DNA of 64,000 nt from Gautieria morchelliformis. Taxonomy: Eukaryota; Basidiomycota; Agaricomycetes; Gomphales; Gomphaceae. Shown here piece after piece: positions 24,008 to 35,594 of the stretch (positions within the stretch are counted from its first letter, which is position 1; each line of letters starts with the position of its first letter). The stretch spans positions 62,001 to 126,000 of the forward strand of contig WHVA01000071.1 in assembly GCA_015179125.1 (NCBI GenBank), in the 5' to 3' direction. The notes under the pieces are model-generated. The model searched no databases. It was not told where the DNA came from and saw nothing but the letters and a program-made list of their open reading frames with translations. The translations under genes and the position numbers were made by a program.

Positions 24008-25379
24008 GTATCCCTTCCATTCTACTAAGTACACCAACCTCCTTCGGCGAACACGACTATCAAGGATTTGCGAGAATTTGTATTCATCGGCGGAGTTGAT
24101 TTCGATGGGAGGTGGAGGATCTGCGTGTCGACCTGGAATAGTAGATGTCGTGGCTGGTTTGAGAAGGGATACATGAAACACTGGGTGAATCTGGCAAAGA
24201 TCCAATGGTAAGCCTAAGCGAAACACATGAGAAGATATTTTAGCCGTGATGGGATATGGGCCAAGTTTTCGGTGGTCGAGTTTCTTCAAAGGCCTTTTTG
24301 TGCGAATATTTCGCGGGTCAAGCCATACTTTGTCTCCGACCTGAAACTCAGGAATTGGAATGCGGTGACTGGTTGTGGCTGAAGTGTACTGGGTAATTGA
24401 TTTCTTTATTTGATATTGAAGGTACTGGTGAAGGTCCTTGAGATCTGCCGACTGGCGGTAAGCATCTTTGGAAGCGATCGAAGTAAGAGATACTTCGAGC
24501 TTTGGATGGAAACCTTGTTGGCGAGGAAGGGTGTGACCTGTGTCACTGAATGGGCAGTGTTGTTAAAGGCGAATTCGGTGAGGGGGAGGAGGTCAACCCT
24601 GTCATCCTGCTGGTAGTTGATGTAGACGCAAAGGTACTGCTCTAGTATTTGGTTCACTCTTCGGTTTGTCCATCAGTTTGGGGGTGGTAGGCTGTAGAAA
24701 GATTGCCTTTGATGCTGAGGATTTCACAGAGTGAGGTCCAGAATCATGACGTGAAGTGCTTCCCTCGATCAGAAATGATGTCGCTGGGGATACCATGTTT
24801 AGCAAATACGTGTCAAAGGAAGAGCATGGTGATGTCTCCTGAATCAATGTCTAAAAATGTCGGAATAAACAGAGCCATCTTCATGAGTCGGTCGACAATG
24901 ATGGATCATGTCGTGTCCATCTGAGGGTGGGAGTCCTTCGATGAAGTCCATGGAGATTGAGTCCCAGGGTCGTTGGCTGATGGGCAGGAAGCGAAGAGGA
25001 CTGAAGGGTTTGTGATGGATGGACTTAGCATGGCAACACTTGGAACAGGAGCTGATGTAGTTGGTGACGAAAGTGGACATGTTCAGCCAATGGTACTGTC
25101 TCCGAATGTTCTTCATTGTTTTACTGATCCCTAGGTGTCCTGCTAACTGATGATCATGCAGCGATCAAAGGATGTCCAAGCGAATATCATTGTGGTCATG
25201 GACATACGTTTGCTGTTTGTACAACAGTGTTTTGCCATCCTCTCCAAGTGACCAGAGGTCTGGCTTCGCATTCAGAGGGACAATCATCATCGACTGAGGC
25301 TGGAGATAAGTGATGTGGGCTGAGGATAAGGGATCAGTCAGCTGTCCCTGTTGGATGGATGTCAACAGTGATGCAGAGT

Positions 25380-25834
25380 TGTGAGGGCAACACTAATGAT
25401 GAAGCCACAACCAAAGATACTCAAGGAGATAAGAGCCGATACTAGGACAATGACCAACTGTGTAGTGGGTATCCTCAGTTTATAACTCTACCAACGATAG
25501 ATACATGGGGACTTGCCTGTGTAGTCGGTATCCTCAGAGATCAAGCTGAGGAAACGCCACCACACGTGCTACAGTCTTATAGCGCTGGCAAGGCTTACAT
25601 AATAGGGGAGACGGAAACTTGTAGAAGGTTATGGAAGGTGATGGAATGTGACATATGATGGAAGGTGACGGAAGGTTATGGAAACTGACGGAAGGTTATG
25701 GAAACTGACGGAAGGTTATGGAAACTGACGGAAGGTTATGGAAACTGACGGAAGGTAATGGAAACTGATGGAAGGTAACGGAAACTCATGGAAGGAAATA
25801 GAAACTTGTGGAAGGAAATGCATGAACCCTGACA
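25380..25834. mobile_element. 455-bp solo LTR (F) in the integrase region of element E
   Basis: It begins TGTGAGGGCAACAC and ends ACCCTGACA, with the 5-bp duplication AGAGT on both sides (25,375-25,379 and 25,835-25,839). The ends resemble those of the element B LTR (TGTAAGGGCAAC and CCCTGACA), suggesting a related family. A 20-bp tandem repeat lies within it. Confidence 0.85.
25628..25815. repeat. 20-bp tandem repeat inside LTR F
   Basis: About eight to nine units of GGAAGGTTATGGAAACTGAC or close variants lie head to tail. The central units are identical and the outer ones are degenerate. Confidence 0.9.
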
Positions 25835-26090
25835 AGAGTCAAGGATGATGGCATGAATGAGTTGCCCAGTCTTAAACATCAACTGGAAGTTGTGAGGATT
25901 TGCCAATGCATAAGCACCATCCCTTAGGGTACGTGTCGCCCCAATGGGTCAATGCATCAGGCTTTGTGCCGAGTTGCCCAGCTCAGTAGTGAATGATGTA
26001 GTTGAACCCTGACAGGTGTTCGGACCATCGAACCTGGCATCGGGTCAGCTGCTTCGTTGTTGCAAAGTACTCAAGGTTTTTGTGGTCGGA

Positions 26091-27120
26091 TGTCATGACC
26101 CGTCTATTTCCCTTACCTTGCTGTCTCTATGTTCCCCCTCATCGCTCCTCCTGCAGCTTCGCCTGAGTCGCCCTACCCTTCGACCACTCCTCCTCTATGT
26201 TCTCTCCATTCGCTCTTCACCCCATTCACCGAACGACCATTCGCTGCTCGCATCATTCACCAGCAGGTACGCCATCAAACATGATTGACACCCTCTACCC
26301 GGCATGATGGTTCATCACTGGCCCCATCATCTTCCTGATCCAACCCCTTCAGGTGTTTGTATGGCCAGAAATGCATTCGTGGGACGTCCTACCCGTAGAT
26401 CGTGTGTGATCAACCCAACAGACGAAGAGTCCGTGCAGGGTAGCATATATGCAGGTCCCAAGGCATGTTTTTGTACATAAGTACTTTCGTCCCCTTTCCT
26501 CCCTGTCATTTCATGTTTGCACTCCTCTTTCGTTCTATTGTATCTGTGTTTCACCTATTTGTATCATGACTGCACACCCCTATCCAACCCTGACTCAAGA
26601 CGGCCTCTTTTCTATTCGCTAGCATCATATGAGCATTCGATATAAGTAGTTTACATTCGCATGTATATTCCCCAGTTCAAATATCATACGTCTATCTTGT
26701 GCAAAACTTGACCTCACTGTGACCATCATCTTGAGCCCTCTCCTGTAGATCTCCATCTTCGACCAGAGGAGGACTTAAGCACCACTGGTGAGTTTTCATA
26801 CTTCACCTTCGTTACCTTAGTCTTCGTACTTTCACCTGCACTGTCGGCGAAGGACTCTGAAGGAGCGCCTTCACCAGCGAAAGGATTGTTGCTACTTAAA
26901 CAACCTTTCCGTGGCACCTTGCACATTACTTCGTCAAGTGTTATGGGCTACTTCGCTATGACTGTAGATAGGGCGAGCTCCGTTTGGGCAGCCCTCTTAC
27001 CTTTTGAACATTCATTGGTTCACCTTATTCGCCGAACGGCATACCTCTTCACACAAGTTATCCGGGCATTCGCTGCGTTCACTAATACACGATATTAATG
27101 CCTAAAAACCAATCTTGACA
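26091..27120. mobile_element. Solo LTR of family C, copy 2 (1,030 bp), in the RNase H region of element E
   Basis: This is the inverted counterpart of 8,625-9,947, running from TGTCATGACCCG to AACCAATCTTGACA. The 5-bp duplication TCGGA flanks it (26,086-26,090 and 27,121-27,125) and falls inside the conserved SDHKNLEYF region of the element E RNase H. It lacks the 15-bp minisatellite array of copy 1. Confidence 0.9.
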
Positions 27121-27457
27121 TCGGAGAGGATGAGTATGACATGGGATGCTCCTTCGAGGTAGTTTTGCCATTGCTTGAAGGGGCAGAAGATGGCAAGGAG
27201 CTCCTTGTCATAGATCTCATAGTTCATCTCAGCCAGTGCCATTCCTCGCGAATAGAAGGTGATTGGATGGATATCGCCATCAGAGGGGGTGATCTGAGAA
27301 ATGATGGCGGCGATGGTGTAGTCAGAGGCGTCCGTTTTGATGACGATGGGGTTATTGGGGTCGAAATGGATGAGGACTGGAGCTTGTGAGAACGCGGCCT
27401 TGAGTGCCTTAAAGGCCTCCTGCTGGTTTGCATCCCAGGTGATGTGTGGGAACCATT

Positions 27458-28888
27458 GCTAATGAAAAACCTCATGAAAAAAGGATTAAAATCGTTTTAA
27501 AACCTTGTTTTCCCAGCTGATAGTAGCAAATATATGTGGCTATTATTGGGAAAGCACTATTCAAATATTCCTCGATTTTCCTCTTATTTTTTCGCCATTT
27601 AACTTGACTTCCCTGGCTCAAAAACTCTCTATTCTGTCAGGCAGAGTTATGAACCCACGCACATCCAAACTCTGCCACAGCCGCTCAGTTTCAAACTCTG
27701 GCCGGAGCTATCCACAAACCGTGAATTTGGAGTTGCAGGCACTCAAGCACCTACAACTCCGGCGCCTTGGCTCACTCAAACTCACCCACTGAGACTGAAT
27801 GCATCCTCTACCGCTTACACAAGCCTGTGCAATTCAAACCCAGCAGGCACATGACTTGCATCGTAGCAACCATGGCTGTGCAAGGCTGCATATCAAGTCA
27901 CACAAAGACGTACAAAGCCAAAACTAGGGTGCAGGTTTAGCAATGCCTATTGGATGAATGGATCCTCCAAACACAATACTACGACACCAAACAGGTCCCT
28001 TGATGTCATAGGGGCTGTGTAGGGCTGTGCAAGGCAGTGTAAGGCCGTGTATGGCTGTGAAAAGCTGTGCAAACCAGGGTAGGTGATTGGCTATCTATTT
28101 TCAGTTTCTTTGCACAAACACACCACAATAGTTACGAGGGTGTGTTTTAGCACTGCAAATATTTACATATGACATCACTCGCCTAATAGATAGAAGAACC
28201 CCATTTTATGTAATCCTGTGTATTTTACAATATAAAAGGAGGCCATTCTGACCCCCTTGAATCATCATTCTAGCAATCTAACATCTTCTATCCACGTGAC
28301 CTCGTGTGACTTGCATCTTACTAAGCTGCTAATCCCAGCTGGGCTTATTCACTTACTCTAGTGTCTAATTCCTTGTTAAGTAGTTACTTTACTGCTTAGC
28401 CACTTGGACTAATCCTCCGGGTGTAATTCTACAGAGTGAGTCTGTCAATTGATAGTCTTGCCATTCGCACTCCAATACCCGAGACGATCTGATCAGTCGA
28501 TTTTCCTGATTGGAGACTTTCACAAGTCACTTCCACAAAACTCGTTCATCCATCGTTTTATTGCAGTGCACTGGTAGATTATCAGGGCAGTCCATTTATA
28601 CTCACCTGCTAAGTACATTCCTTTATATTTTGGAATACACTTGGACCCCGATAGTGTCCTTGAACCTACAGTCTTTTAGTTTATTGTTCAGTGCTGCTAA
28701 GAAATGCATTACCTTCCATCCATATTAACTTGGACTAGTTTTTACGCAGATTGCAACCAAGGTACAAATATTAAATTATTTCCGGAGTTGTGCTGCAGCA
28801 TTATTTAATATTCTTGAAGTCTCATAAACGACACGTTCTGATAGATTGAAGTGTTAGCAATAACACCAAAGTCTTGAAGGTTTCCAAA
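27458..28888. mobile_element. 1.4-kb insert of unknown type in element E
   Basis: Element E coding sequence stops near 27,457 and resumes near 28,889. The DNA between has no convincing reading frame. It holds a TATAAAAGG motif on the plus strand at about 28,221, followed by a C/T-rich downstream region, as in many LTR promoters. The edges read TGAAAAACC near 27,465 and GGTTTCCA near 28,875, but no matching target duplication could be fixed. A solo LTR of a large family is the leading guess. Confidence 0.4.
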
Positions 28889-30354
28889 ACAGGCAAATGG
28901 AGTATCCTTCCTGGTCAAGCGAGTAAGTGGTAGGACAATGTCTGAGAACAAAATGATGAATCTTCTGTAGAAGTTTGTGAAGCCTAGGAACAATTGGACT
29001 TCGTGCAGGTTCATTGGTACAGGCCACTTTGTGATGGCAGCTGTTTTTTCAATGTCCATGGAGACCCCAGCAGGAGAGATGATGAATCCAAGGAATTTGA
29101 CCCAGTCCAAATGGAAGAGGCACTTCTCTGGCTTTATGAAGAGGTTGTGCTTCTGAAGACGGGCAAGGATCATTCAGACATGCTCTAAATGATCCTTCCT
29201 GTTCTTGGAGAAGATAAGGATGTCGTTGAGGTAGACTACAACGAAGACGTCAGTCATGTCTTGGAAGATATCATTCATGAAGTGCTGGAAGGTAACTGGG
29301 GTGTTTGTCAACCCGAACAGCATGACAAGATATTCAAAGGACCCATATCGAGTTCGGAAGGCTGTTTTCCACTCTTGACCAGAGGCGATCTGAACATTAT
29401 TGAACCCGGAGCGAAGGTCGAACTTGGTATAGATGTTCGCGCTTTTGAGTTGGTCAGTAAGGCTCGGAATCAGTGGGATAGGATACTTGTTCTTTCGCGT
29501 GATACGATTCAACCCTCGGTAGTCCACACACATTCATAGTGTACCATCCTTCCACAGGGCACTGCTGGGCGACTGGGAGGAGCAGATGAACCCCTTGCCA
29601 AGCATATCTTCAAGATAGTCGTGAAGCGCTTCTAATTCGGTGTTCGAGAGTGGGTATATGGGACCATGAGGTGGTGTGCCATCGTTCTCGATCTCACTGG
29701 TGTGGTCATAAGGGCGTAGGGTGCATGTTTAACATGAATGTTTCTTCTTTGCCAAGTTTCATGATTAGCTCAAAGGTGGCTGCGCTGATTAGGCTTATAC
29801 GCGGTGTTGTCCTTCGTGTCAGGGGCGGATCAGGAGGTGAAGAATAGAATGGGAGGTGGTCATCGGTTAGCAATTCTATACATGGTGTACAGGGGTGAGG
29901 ATGGCTTTGAATGGACTCTGTTTTTGGTCGAATAGGTTCGGTTTCTATTATGCTTTCTTCCGTGGCTGAAAATGGATGGATGAGAGTATTAGGAAGTGAT
30001 ATGGAGGACTCAGAGGAGTGATTCTCGATAGGCTTGGCTGAGAGAAGTAATGGTTCGCCATCCACGTCGAACGTCTGTTCGTAACCAGAAAGATTCAGAA
30101 TAGGAGCAGGTGAAGAAGTGACATCTGGTGGAAGGACTGAGATGTAAGAGAGTGACACATCTTCTGGGTCGGCACACGGGAGAACTGAATCCGTGTTCAT
30201 TCCTGACAATGCAAACCGGACAGCTTTTTAATTTTTTAGACTCCCGTAGAGTCAATAGGCTCTCACCTCCGATGTCCACACCAATATGATAGGTTTTGTT
30301 TGAGATCGCGCCCATAGTTAACATGGAGATCCCAGAGATATGGAAGTAAGGCAA

Positions 30355-31074
30355 GTAGAACCCGCAATGGATGGGATCTTGCGTTGGGGTGGTGTGAAAT
30401 TTTCAAGCCGACCCTATCGATCGTCACTGAGTCAGCTCAGGGTAGCCTGATCGTGGAGTGGTCGTCAGCTCCAATTTTCCGGGTTGGCATATATAAGATG
30501 CAGGAAGTAACGTACGCTCTGACTGAGTCGATATCGAAGCTATTACTTGCATCCCAGACGTCACCTGGACACCTGGACACTGGGCACCGGAAATACTATG
30601 GTAACACTTCTTTCGCCAACTGATCTGATACGCCCAACGACCGCAGCGAAGCTTCGAAAGACGAGACCCCACAATTTCAAAACATCTGATTCCAATCTTG
30701 GCACATAAATAGTGGGAAATTCTGACAGCACTTTTGAGTACACCTTGCATATTAGACAGGAATTTGTAGACCTTATAGACCTTTCTTTTTCTTTTTTGAG
30801 TTCATGGAAAGCTAGAGACACCTGAAAATGATGTACTGCAACGAATGTTGGGATCTGGTTAATAATTACTTTTACCATATATAAGTAACGCCCGAACTAG
30901 CTTCCTATTTGGGACCAGTCATGTGATCGAAATACCGTAAAGCAAAGGCACTAACATGATGATAGATGTCGGTACCCCATAATTGGCACGATAACTTATC
31001 GCGAACCACGTCTATGTACATATTTAAGTCCTTGAGAATGCCTGTAATTGTTCCCAGGCTTTGGAGCGCCCACC
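30355..31074. other. Junction between the transposon block and host genes; no gene seen
   Basis: No supported gene, LTR or tandem repeat was found. The start of element E should lie near 30,350-30,900, but no LTR boundary could be set. The last 100 bases form the promoter side of the transporter gene, with a weak TATTTAAG motif near 31,020. Confidence 0.4.
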
Positions 31075-33852
31075 ATGGATCCCATCGAGCACAAAACAAG
31101 CATGGAGAAGAACGAGAAGCATGAACATTATGGCGTACATGTTGAGCAGGCAGAGGTTGACGAAGGAGCACGTTTCAATTTGGGACGTGACTTGGATCCG
31201 ACAGAGGCCTTGCGTGTTCGCAAGAAGATCGACAGGCATATCCTTCCTATGATGTGTGGTAAGTTTAGTCCGGCAGCTTCAACTATTAGATGTTTGATTT
31301 ATATTATATCCAGTGCTTTACTGGTAGGTTGGATAGCATTTACTATCCAGTAGAGCATTGATTTGGGAAAGGGTCCAATTCATGGACAAGACAACCTTGG
31401 GTAGTTCCGCAATCCGTACGTCCTGTCTCAATGGCTTTCCTAACATATTCTGACACCTTGCATAGTGGGCATCAGGCAAGACATGGCATTCTCCCTGCCA
31501 TGACACCGTTGATAAGTTATTTCACCAGGGCTGACACGCACCTGAATGCAAACGAGTCCGTTATTTCGTTCTTTTGACATTATGGTGATCTTAATTGCAT
31601 ACTATTTGCGACAGATAGTACGTGCCGTCTCACACCAACCATTGTGGCGCATTCTAAAGCATCATTTCATAAGTAATTGGCTCGGCACAATATTCTACAT
31701 CAGCTACCTCCTGTTTGAATACCCGTTGGTGTACCGGTTGCCCCAGGCAGCTATTCTTATTGACTCTACACAGACAGAATATGGCGCTTCAACGTTTCCC
31801 AGTGGGGAAATGGATGTCTCTCAATATTTTTGTCTGGTCGGTCGCTCTCAGTACCCATGCCGCGTGCACTGATTTTGGAGGCTTATTCGCTGGTATTACA
31901 ACACGCGATTCTGATGTGGCTCGCATATTGACCGCACGTTGATAGTACGTTTTATAATGGGGTTGTGCGAAGGGAGCATAACAGCTGGATTCATGATTGT
32001 GACGTCCATGTTTTACACTCGGAAGGAACAAAGCCAGCGTGTCGGGTATTGGTGTGAGTCATTATTCCCTTCATCCAGCGTTGACTGAACTCTGGTGGCA
32101 GTTTTGATGAACGGAACAGGTTGGTCTGGCTCAGCGATCCCTCTCTTTGTATTCTCACGTCCGATTCTAGCCCAAATAATATCTGGATTTCTGAGCTTTG
32201 GGGTCCTGCACATCACCAAGAGTACCCTCCACCCTTGGCAATGGTGAAATTAACGTTCCCGGGCTTGAAGATCATCTTAACGAAGGAACCGTTAAACAGG
32301 TTTATGATCATCACCGGCCTCATGACATTGATTCTTGCCGTTTGTTTCTGGTATTAAGCTTCGTTGAACTGCTGCGAGATGTTTAACCATAGAACGTAGG
32401 CTATTCTTTCCCGACTCACCCACGACTGCCTGGTTCTTAACACCCGAAGAGCGGAGCATTGCTGTCGAGAGGATCAAGGTACTCGTCATGTTTTGGCGCC
32501 CTTGCATTGGCTATATCGCTCGTCCCAGGTTAATCAAACCGGCATTGGAAATAAGCAGTTCAAGATGGAACAGCATGTCATCTATTACGCTGATTACGGG
32601 TTGTTTCTGATTTGCCTGCAGGGTCATTGAGGCCCTCAAAGAACCCAAAACGTGGCTTTTTGCGTTGTTGTAAGTCTTCCATTGGATGACAATGCTCATC
32701 GTCTCATAAAGCTGTATCTCAGTTCCTGTCTGGAGTAAGTCAGACAGTTACACTTCGGTGCCCATGCAGTTGATGACCTGTTGTCGGGCAGCAATATACC
32801 AAATTCGGTTGGTGACCACTAGCTGTAGTTCGCTAGAACTTGTACTTATAAATATTGCAGCTCACTAACCAAAGGCAAATCATTGTGAATAGCTTCGGTT
32901 TCACTACCCTGCAGACCACTCTTCTTGGTGAGACTTGCATGATCAGCTAGATAAACATTACATTGACTGTCTCTCTTCCGTAGGTTGTGTTGATGGCACG
33001 ATCGAAAGTAAGTTCGGCGTAAATGCTGATGCTCCCGCATTTTGACACTGGAGTTTGTCAGTCGTTACCATCTGGACCGGTGTAACTCTCGCGGCCCGTT
33101 ATAAGGACGCCAGAGCTTGGGTGTCCATAATCTATTTCATACCCAACATACTAGGTAGCATACTCGTGAACGCCCTACCGTGGAGTGATAAAGTCGGGTT
33201 GCTATTTAGTTATTGGATTACTGGCGTGGGTAAGTCAATTGACTATGAATCTCTTGAGAAACCCCCGGTGAACAAGGGTGATATGGCAGGCACAACCGGT
33301 TTTGTGCTGAGTCTGGGCTGGGTTACCGCGGTGACAGCTGGACACACAAACGTATCACGATGAACGCCATCATGTTGTCTGCGTACTGCATTGGCAACAT
33401 CGTCGGACCACAGAGTGCGTACCGTCTGGATCCTGGTGATGAGCATCGTCTGAAGACATAGTCCTCAGTGTGGCAAGCCAAGTATGCCCGCGAAACCGTG
33501 TACCATGGGGCATAATAGCCGTATGCTACTTCATATGCCCATTCCTCGTTTGGGTATGCTTCCTACTCATTCTTTCGGTCACCGTCTGATGTTACGGTCG
33601 CATCCCCACCCCTAGTGGATCCGTATCATCTTGTCTAACGAGAACAAGCGAAGAGACACAGAAGCGGAATCCCGGTCAACGGACATTGACGATGTTTATA
33701 TTGAAGAAATCCTAGATGACGGCACGAAAGTAGAACGAAAGGTCGAGAAAGTAAGTAGGCTTGCCTCCCGTCAGACCATGGTTAACCACTTGTCGTAGGC
33801 ATTCCTCGATCTCACTGATGTGCAAAACAAAGACTTCAGATATGTTCTTTGA
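31075..33852 (+). CDS. Allantoate-permease-type MFS transporter (Dal5 family), more than 20 introns
   Basis: ATG 31,075 has a good context (CACCATGG). Exon pieces in order match the anion:cation symporter branch of the major facilitator superfamily: QFMDKTTLGSSAI, NWLGTIFYISYLLFEYP, MALQRFPVGKWMSLNIFVW, CEGSITAGFMIVTSMFYTRKE, FPDSPTTAWFLTPEER, LTNQRQIIVNSFGFTTLQTT, FIPNILGSILVNALPW and ENKRRD. The stop is at 33,850-33,852. These are plasma-membrane carriers with 12 helices for organic anions such as allantoate or nicotinate. About 23 short introns join these pieces in frame where checked, including a 10-nt exon (TGCTTTACTG, near 31,312) and two likely GC-AG introns. The gene appears intact. 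The substrate cannot be inferred. Confidence 0.85.
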
Positions 33853-34505
33853 GTCACATCTGACGTTTCAATGTATTACACGATATTCAATGATATGGCG
33901 CACCCTTTTATAACTCCACCGGAAAATCTTAGCTATGCAACGTATCATGGAGTCCGTGTGGCATGTAGGCGAAAATAATATACCAAGCACGCATACTACT
34001 TAACAGATCAGGGAGAAGCCGTCAATGGACGGAGGACTGTGGATCAAGTGCTACGACAGCCGAGAGGCCGGCCGGACATCGTCGCCTCTGTAACAACTTC
34101 GCGGCCACCAACAACATCATGGTAATTGGTCATTTTGTAATAAATATAAACTAGAGTAAGGGCCGATACCGGCGGACCCCTTGCCTGGACATATGCCGGG
34201 GAAGTGGCACGAAGGAGTACAAGGAAAGTACAATTGAGTGCGTGCGTGTAGCCTCCCACGATTTTCCAATTGGAGAGCCTTGCAGGGCAAAGGGACAGAT
34301 ATAAACATATATATTTCCCAAAAGGTCACGAAAACATCCCAATATGGTGAAATTTGAATGCTACTCAATGTGTAAACTAGTTTGGTTTCGTCAGCCTGCA
34401 AGCTGCAACACTCAGCGTAACAACAGAATATGGAAAATGCTTATGTAAGAGCACTATGATTCGACTATACTGGATCGGTCCCAAGTACGGGTTCTTGTCG
34501 CGAAC
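33853..34505. other. Intergenic region between transporter and HEM13
   Basis: No gene, repeat or clear promoter motif was recognised. Short open frames here do not resemble proteins. Confidence 0.5.
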
Positions 34506-35594
34506 ATGTCCAACCCAGTGATTTCAAGCGACTCAATGCAACACCAAGTGAAGTCTTACATCTCTATTCTTCAGGCCCGAATTATTGCAGCTCTCGAATC
34601 TCTTGACACCTCTGCAGACGGGGCTCGTTTCTTGAACGACTCATGGAAGCGTCCCGAGGGCGGTTACGGTCAGTCTTCTGTGCTTTCGGGTGGAACACAT
34701 ATCGAGAAAGCAGGCGTCAACATTTCGGTGGTGCATGGGAAACTCCCCCCTCCTGCCATCAAACAGATGCGAGCGGACCATGAAGGCCTGCCCTGGTCAG
34801 AAGGAAGCACGGCCTCCCTCCCCTTCTTCGCTGCAGGCCTAAGCCTAGTCATCCACCCCAATAGACCTGAGGCACCCACCGTGCATGCCAACTACCGTTA
34901 TTTCGAAATTACCGAGGAGGTTGCACAAGCAGAACCCAACGAGACCGAGGAGGCAGGAGAAGAGAAGAAGCCGCCGAAGATCCTCGCTTGGTGGTTTGGT
35001 GGAGGTTCAGATCTTACCCCCTCTTATCTCTTCCCTTCGGATGCACAGCACTTCCACGGAACGTTGAAAGCCGCCTGCGATCCTTATGGCGACGCCGTAT
35101 ACCATGCCTTCAAAAAGTGGTGCGATGAATACTTCTATATTCCGCATCGGAATGAAACCCGAGGCATCGGGGGTATCTTCTTCGATGATCTCACCGAGAA
35201 CGATCACAAACGTTTGCAAGGTGGCCGTCCAAAGAAACGGGATGATATTTGGGCTTTCGTGCGCTCGTGCGGAGATGCCTTTATACCCTCCTACATCCCA
35301 ATCCTTCAGCGGCGCATTGCTCCGGGAGAAGGAATAGAGAAGCCGTTGGAAGAGAGCGAGGAGCGCAAGAGGCGATGGCAGCTCCTACGCCGTGGCCGTT
35401 ATGTTGAGTTCAACCTCGTGTACGACCGAGGGACAAAGTTTGGCTTGATGACGCCTGGCGCGAGGATAGAGAGTATATTAATGAGCTTACCCGAAACTGC
35501 ACGCTGGGAGTATTGCTCCGACATGGGAAATGAGGAGGGCACACGCGAGAAGGAACTGGTCGATGTATTAAAGACGCCCAGAGATTGGGCCTAA
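34506..35594 (+). CDS. HEM13: Coproporphyrinogen III oxidase
   Basis: A single uninterrupted frame of 362 residues. The enzyme carries out the oxygen-dependent oxidative decarboxylation of coproporphyrinogen III to protoporphyrinogen IX, the sixth-to-seventh step of haem synthesis. Family signatures are all present: HANYRYFE, WWFGGGSDLTP (from residue 162), the long signature KWCDEYFYIPHRNETRG running into GGIFFDD (H214 lies in it), and RRGRYVEFNLVYDRGT (near residue 295). Length is typical for the family. There is no obvious mitochondrial presequence, in line with the cytosolic yeast enzyme. It has no introns, unlike the other intact host genes in this window except F-box copy 2 of the right-hand array. 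No repeats disturb it and the frame is complete. Confidence 0.97.
   Translation: MSNPVISSDSMQHQVKSYISILQARIIAALESLDTSADGARFLNDSWKRPEGGYGQSSVLSGGTHIEKAGVNISVVHGKLPPPAIKQMRADHEGLPWSEGSTASLPFFAAGLSLVIHPNRPEAPTVHANYRYFEITEEVAQAEPNETEEAGEEKKPPKILAWWFGGGSDLTPSYLFPSDAQHFHGTLKAACDPYGDAVYHAFKKWCDEYFYIPHRNETRGIGGIFFDDLTENDHKRLQGGRPKKRDDIWAFVRSCGDAFIPSYIPILQRRIAPGEGIEKPLEESEERKRRWQLLRRGRYVEFNLVYDRGTKFGLMTPGARIESILMSLPETARWEYCSDMGNEEGTREKELVDVLKTPRDWA

Larger units (their letters stand above)
24013..30350 (-). mobile_element. Right part of Gypsy-type element E, heavily interrupted
   Basis: Minus-strand remnants follow the Gypsy order. A protease-side region lies at about 30,350-29,700, reverse transcriptase at 29,540-28,890 ([33 protein letters not shown]), RNase H at about 27,457-26,000, integrase at 25,990-24,300 (CSKCCHAK, WDSISMDFIEGLP), and the first part of a chromodomain at 24,290-24,013. 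Three pieces of foreign DNA interrupt it (25,380-25,834; 26,091-27,120; about 27,458-28,888). Gag and LTRs were not recognised. The frame has many breaks; this is the oldest layer of the nest. Confidence 0.82.
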
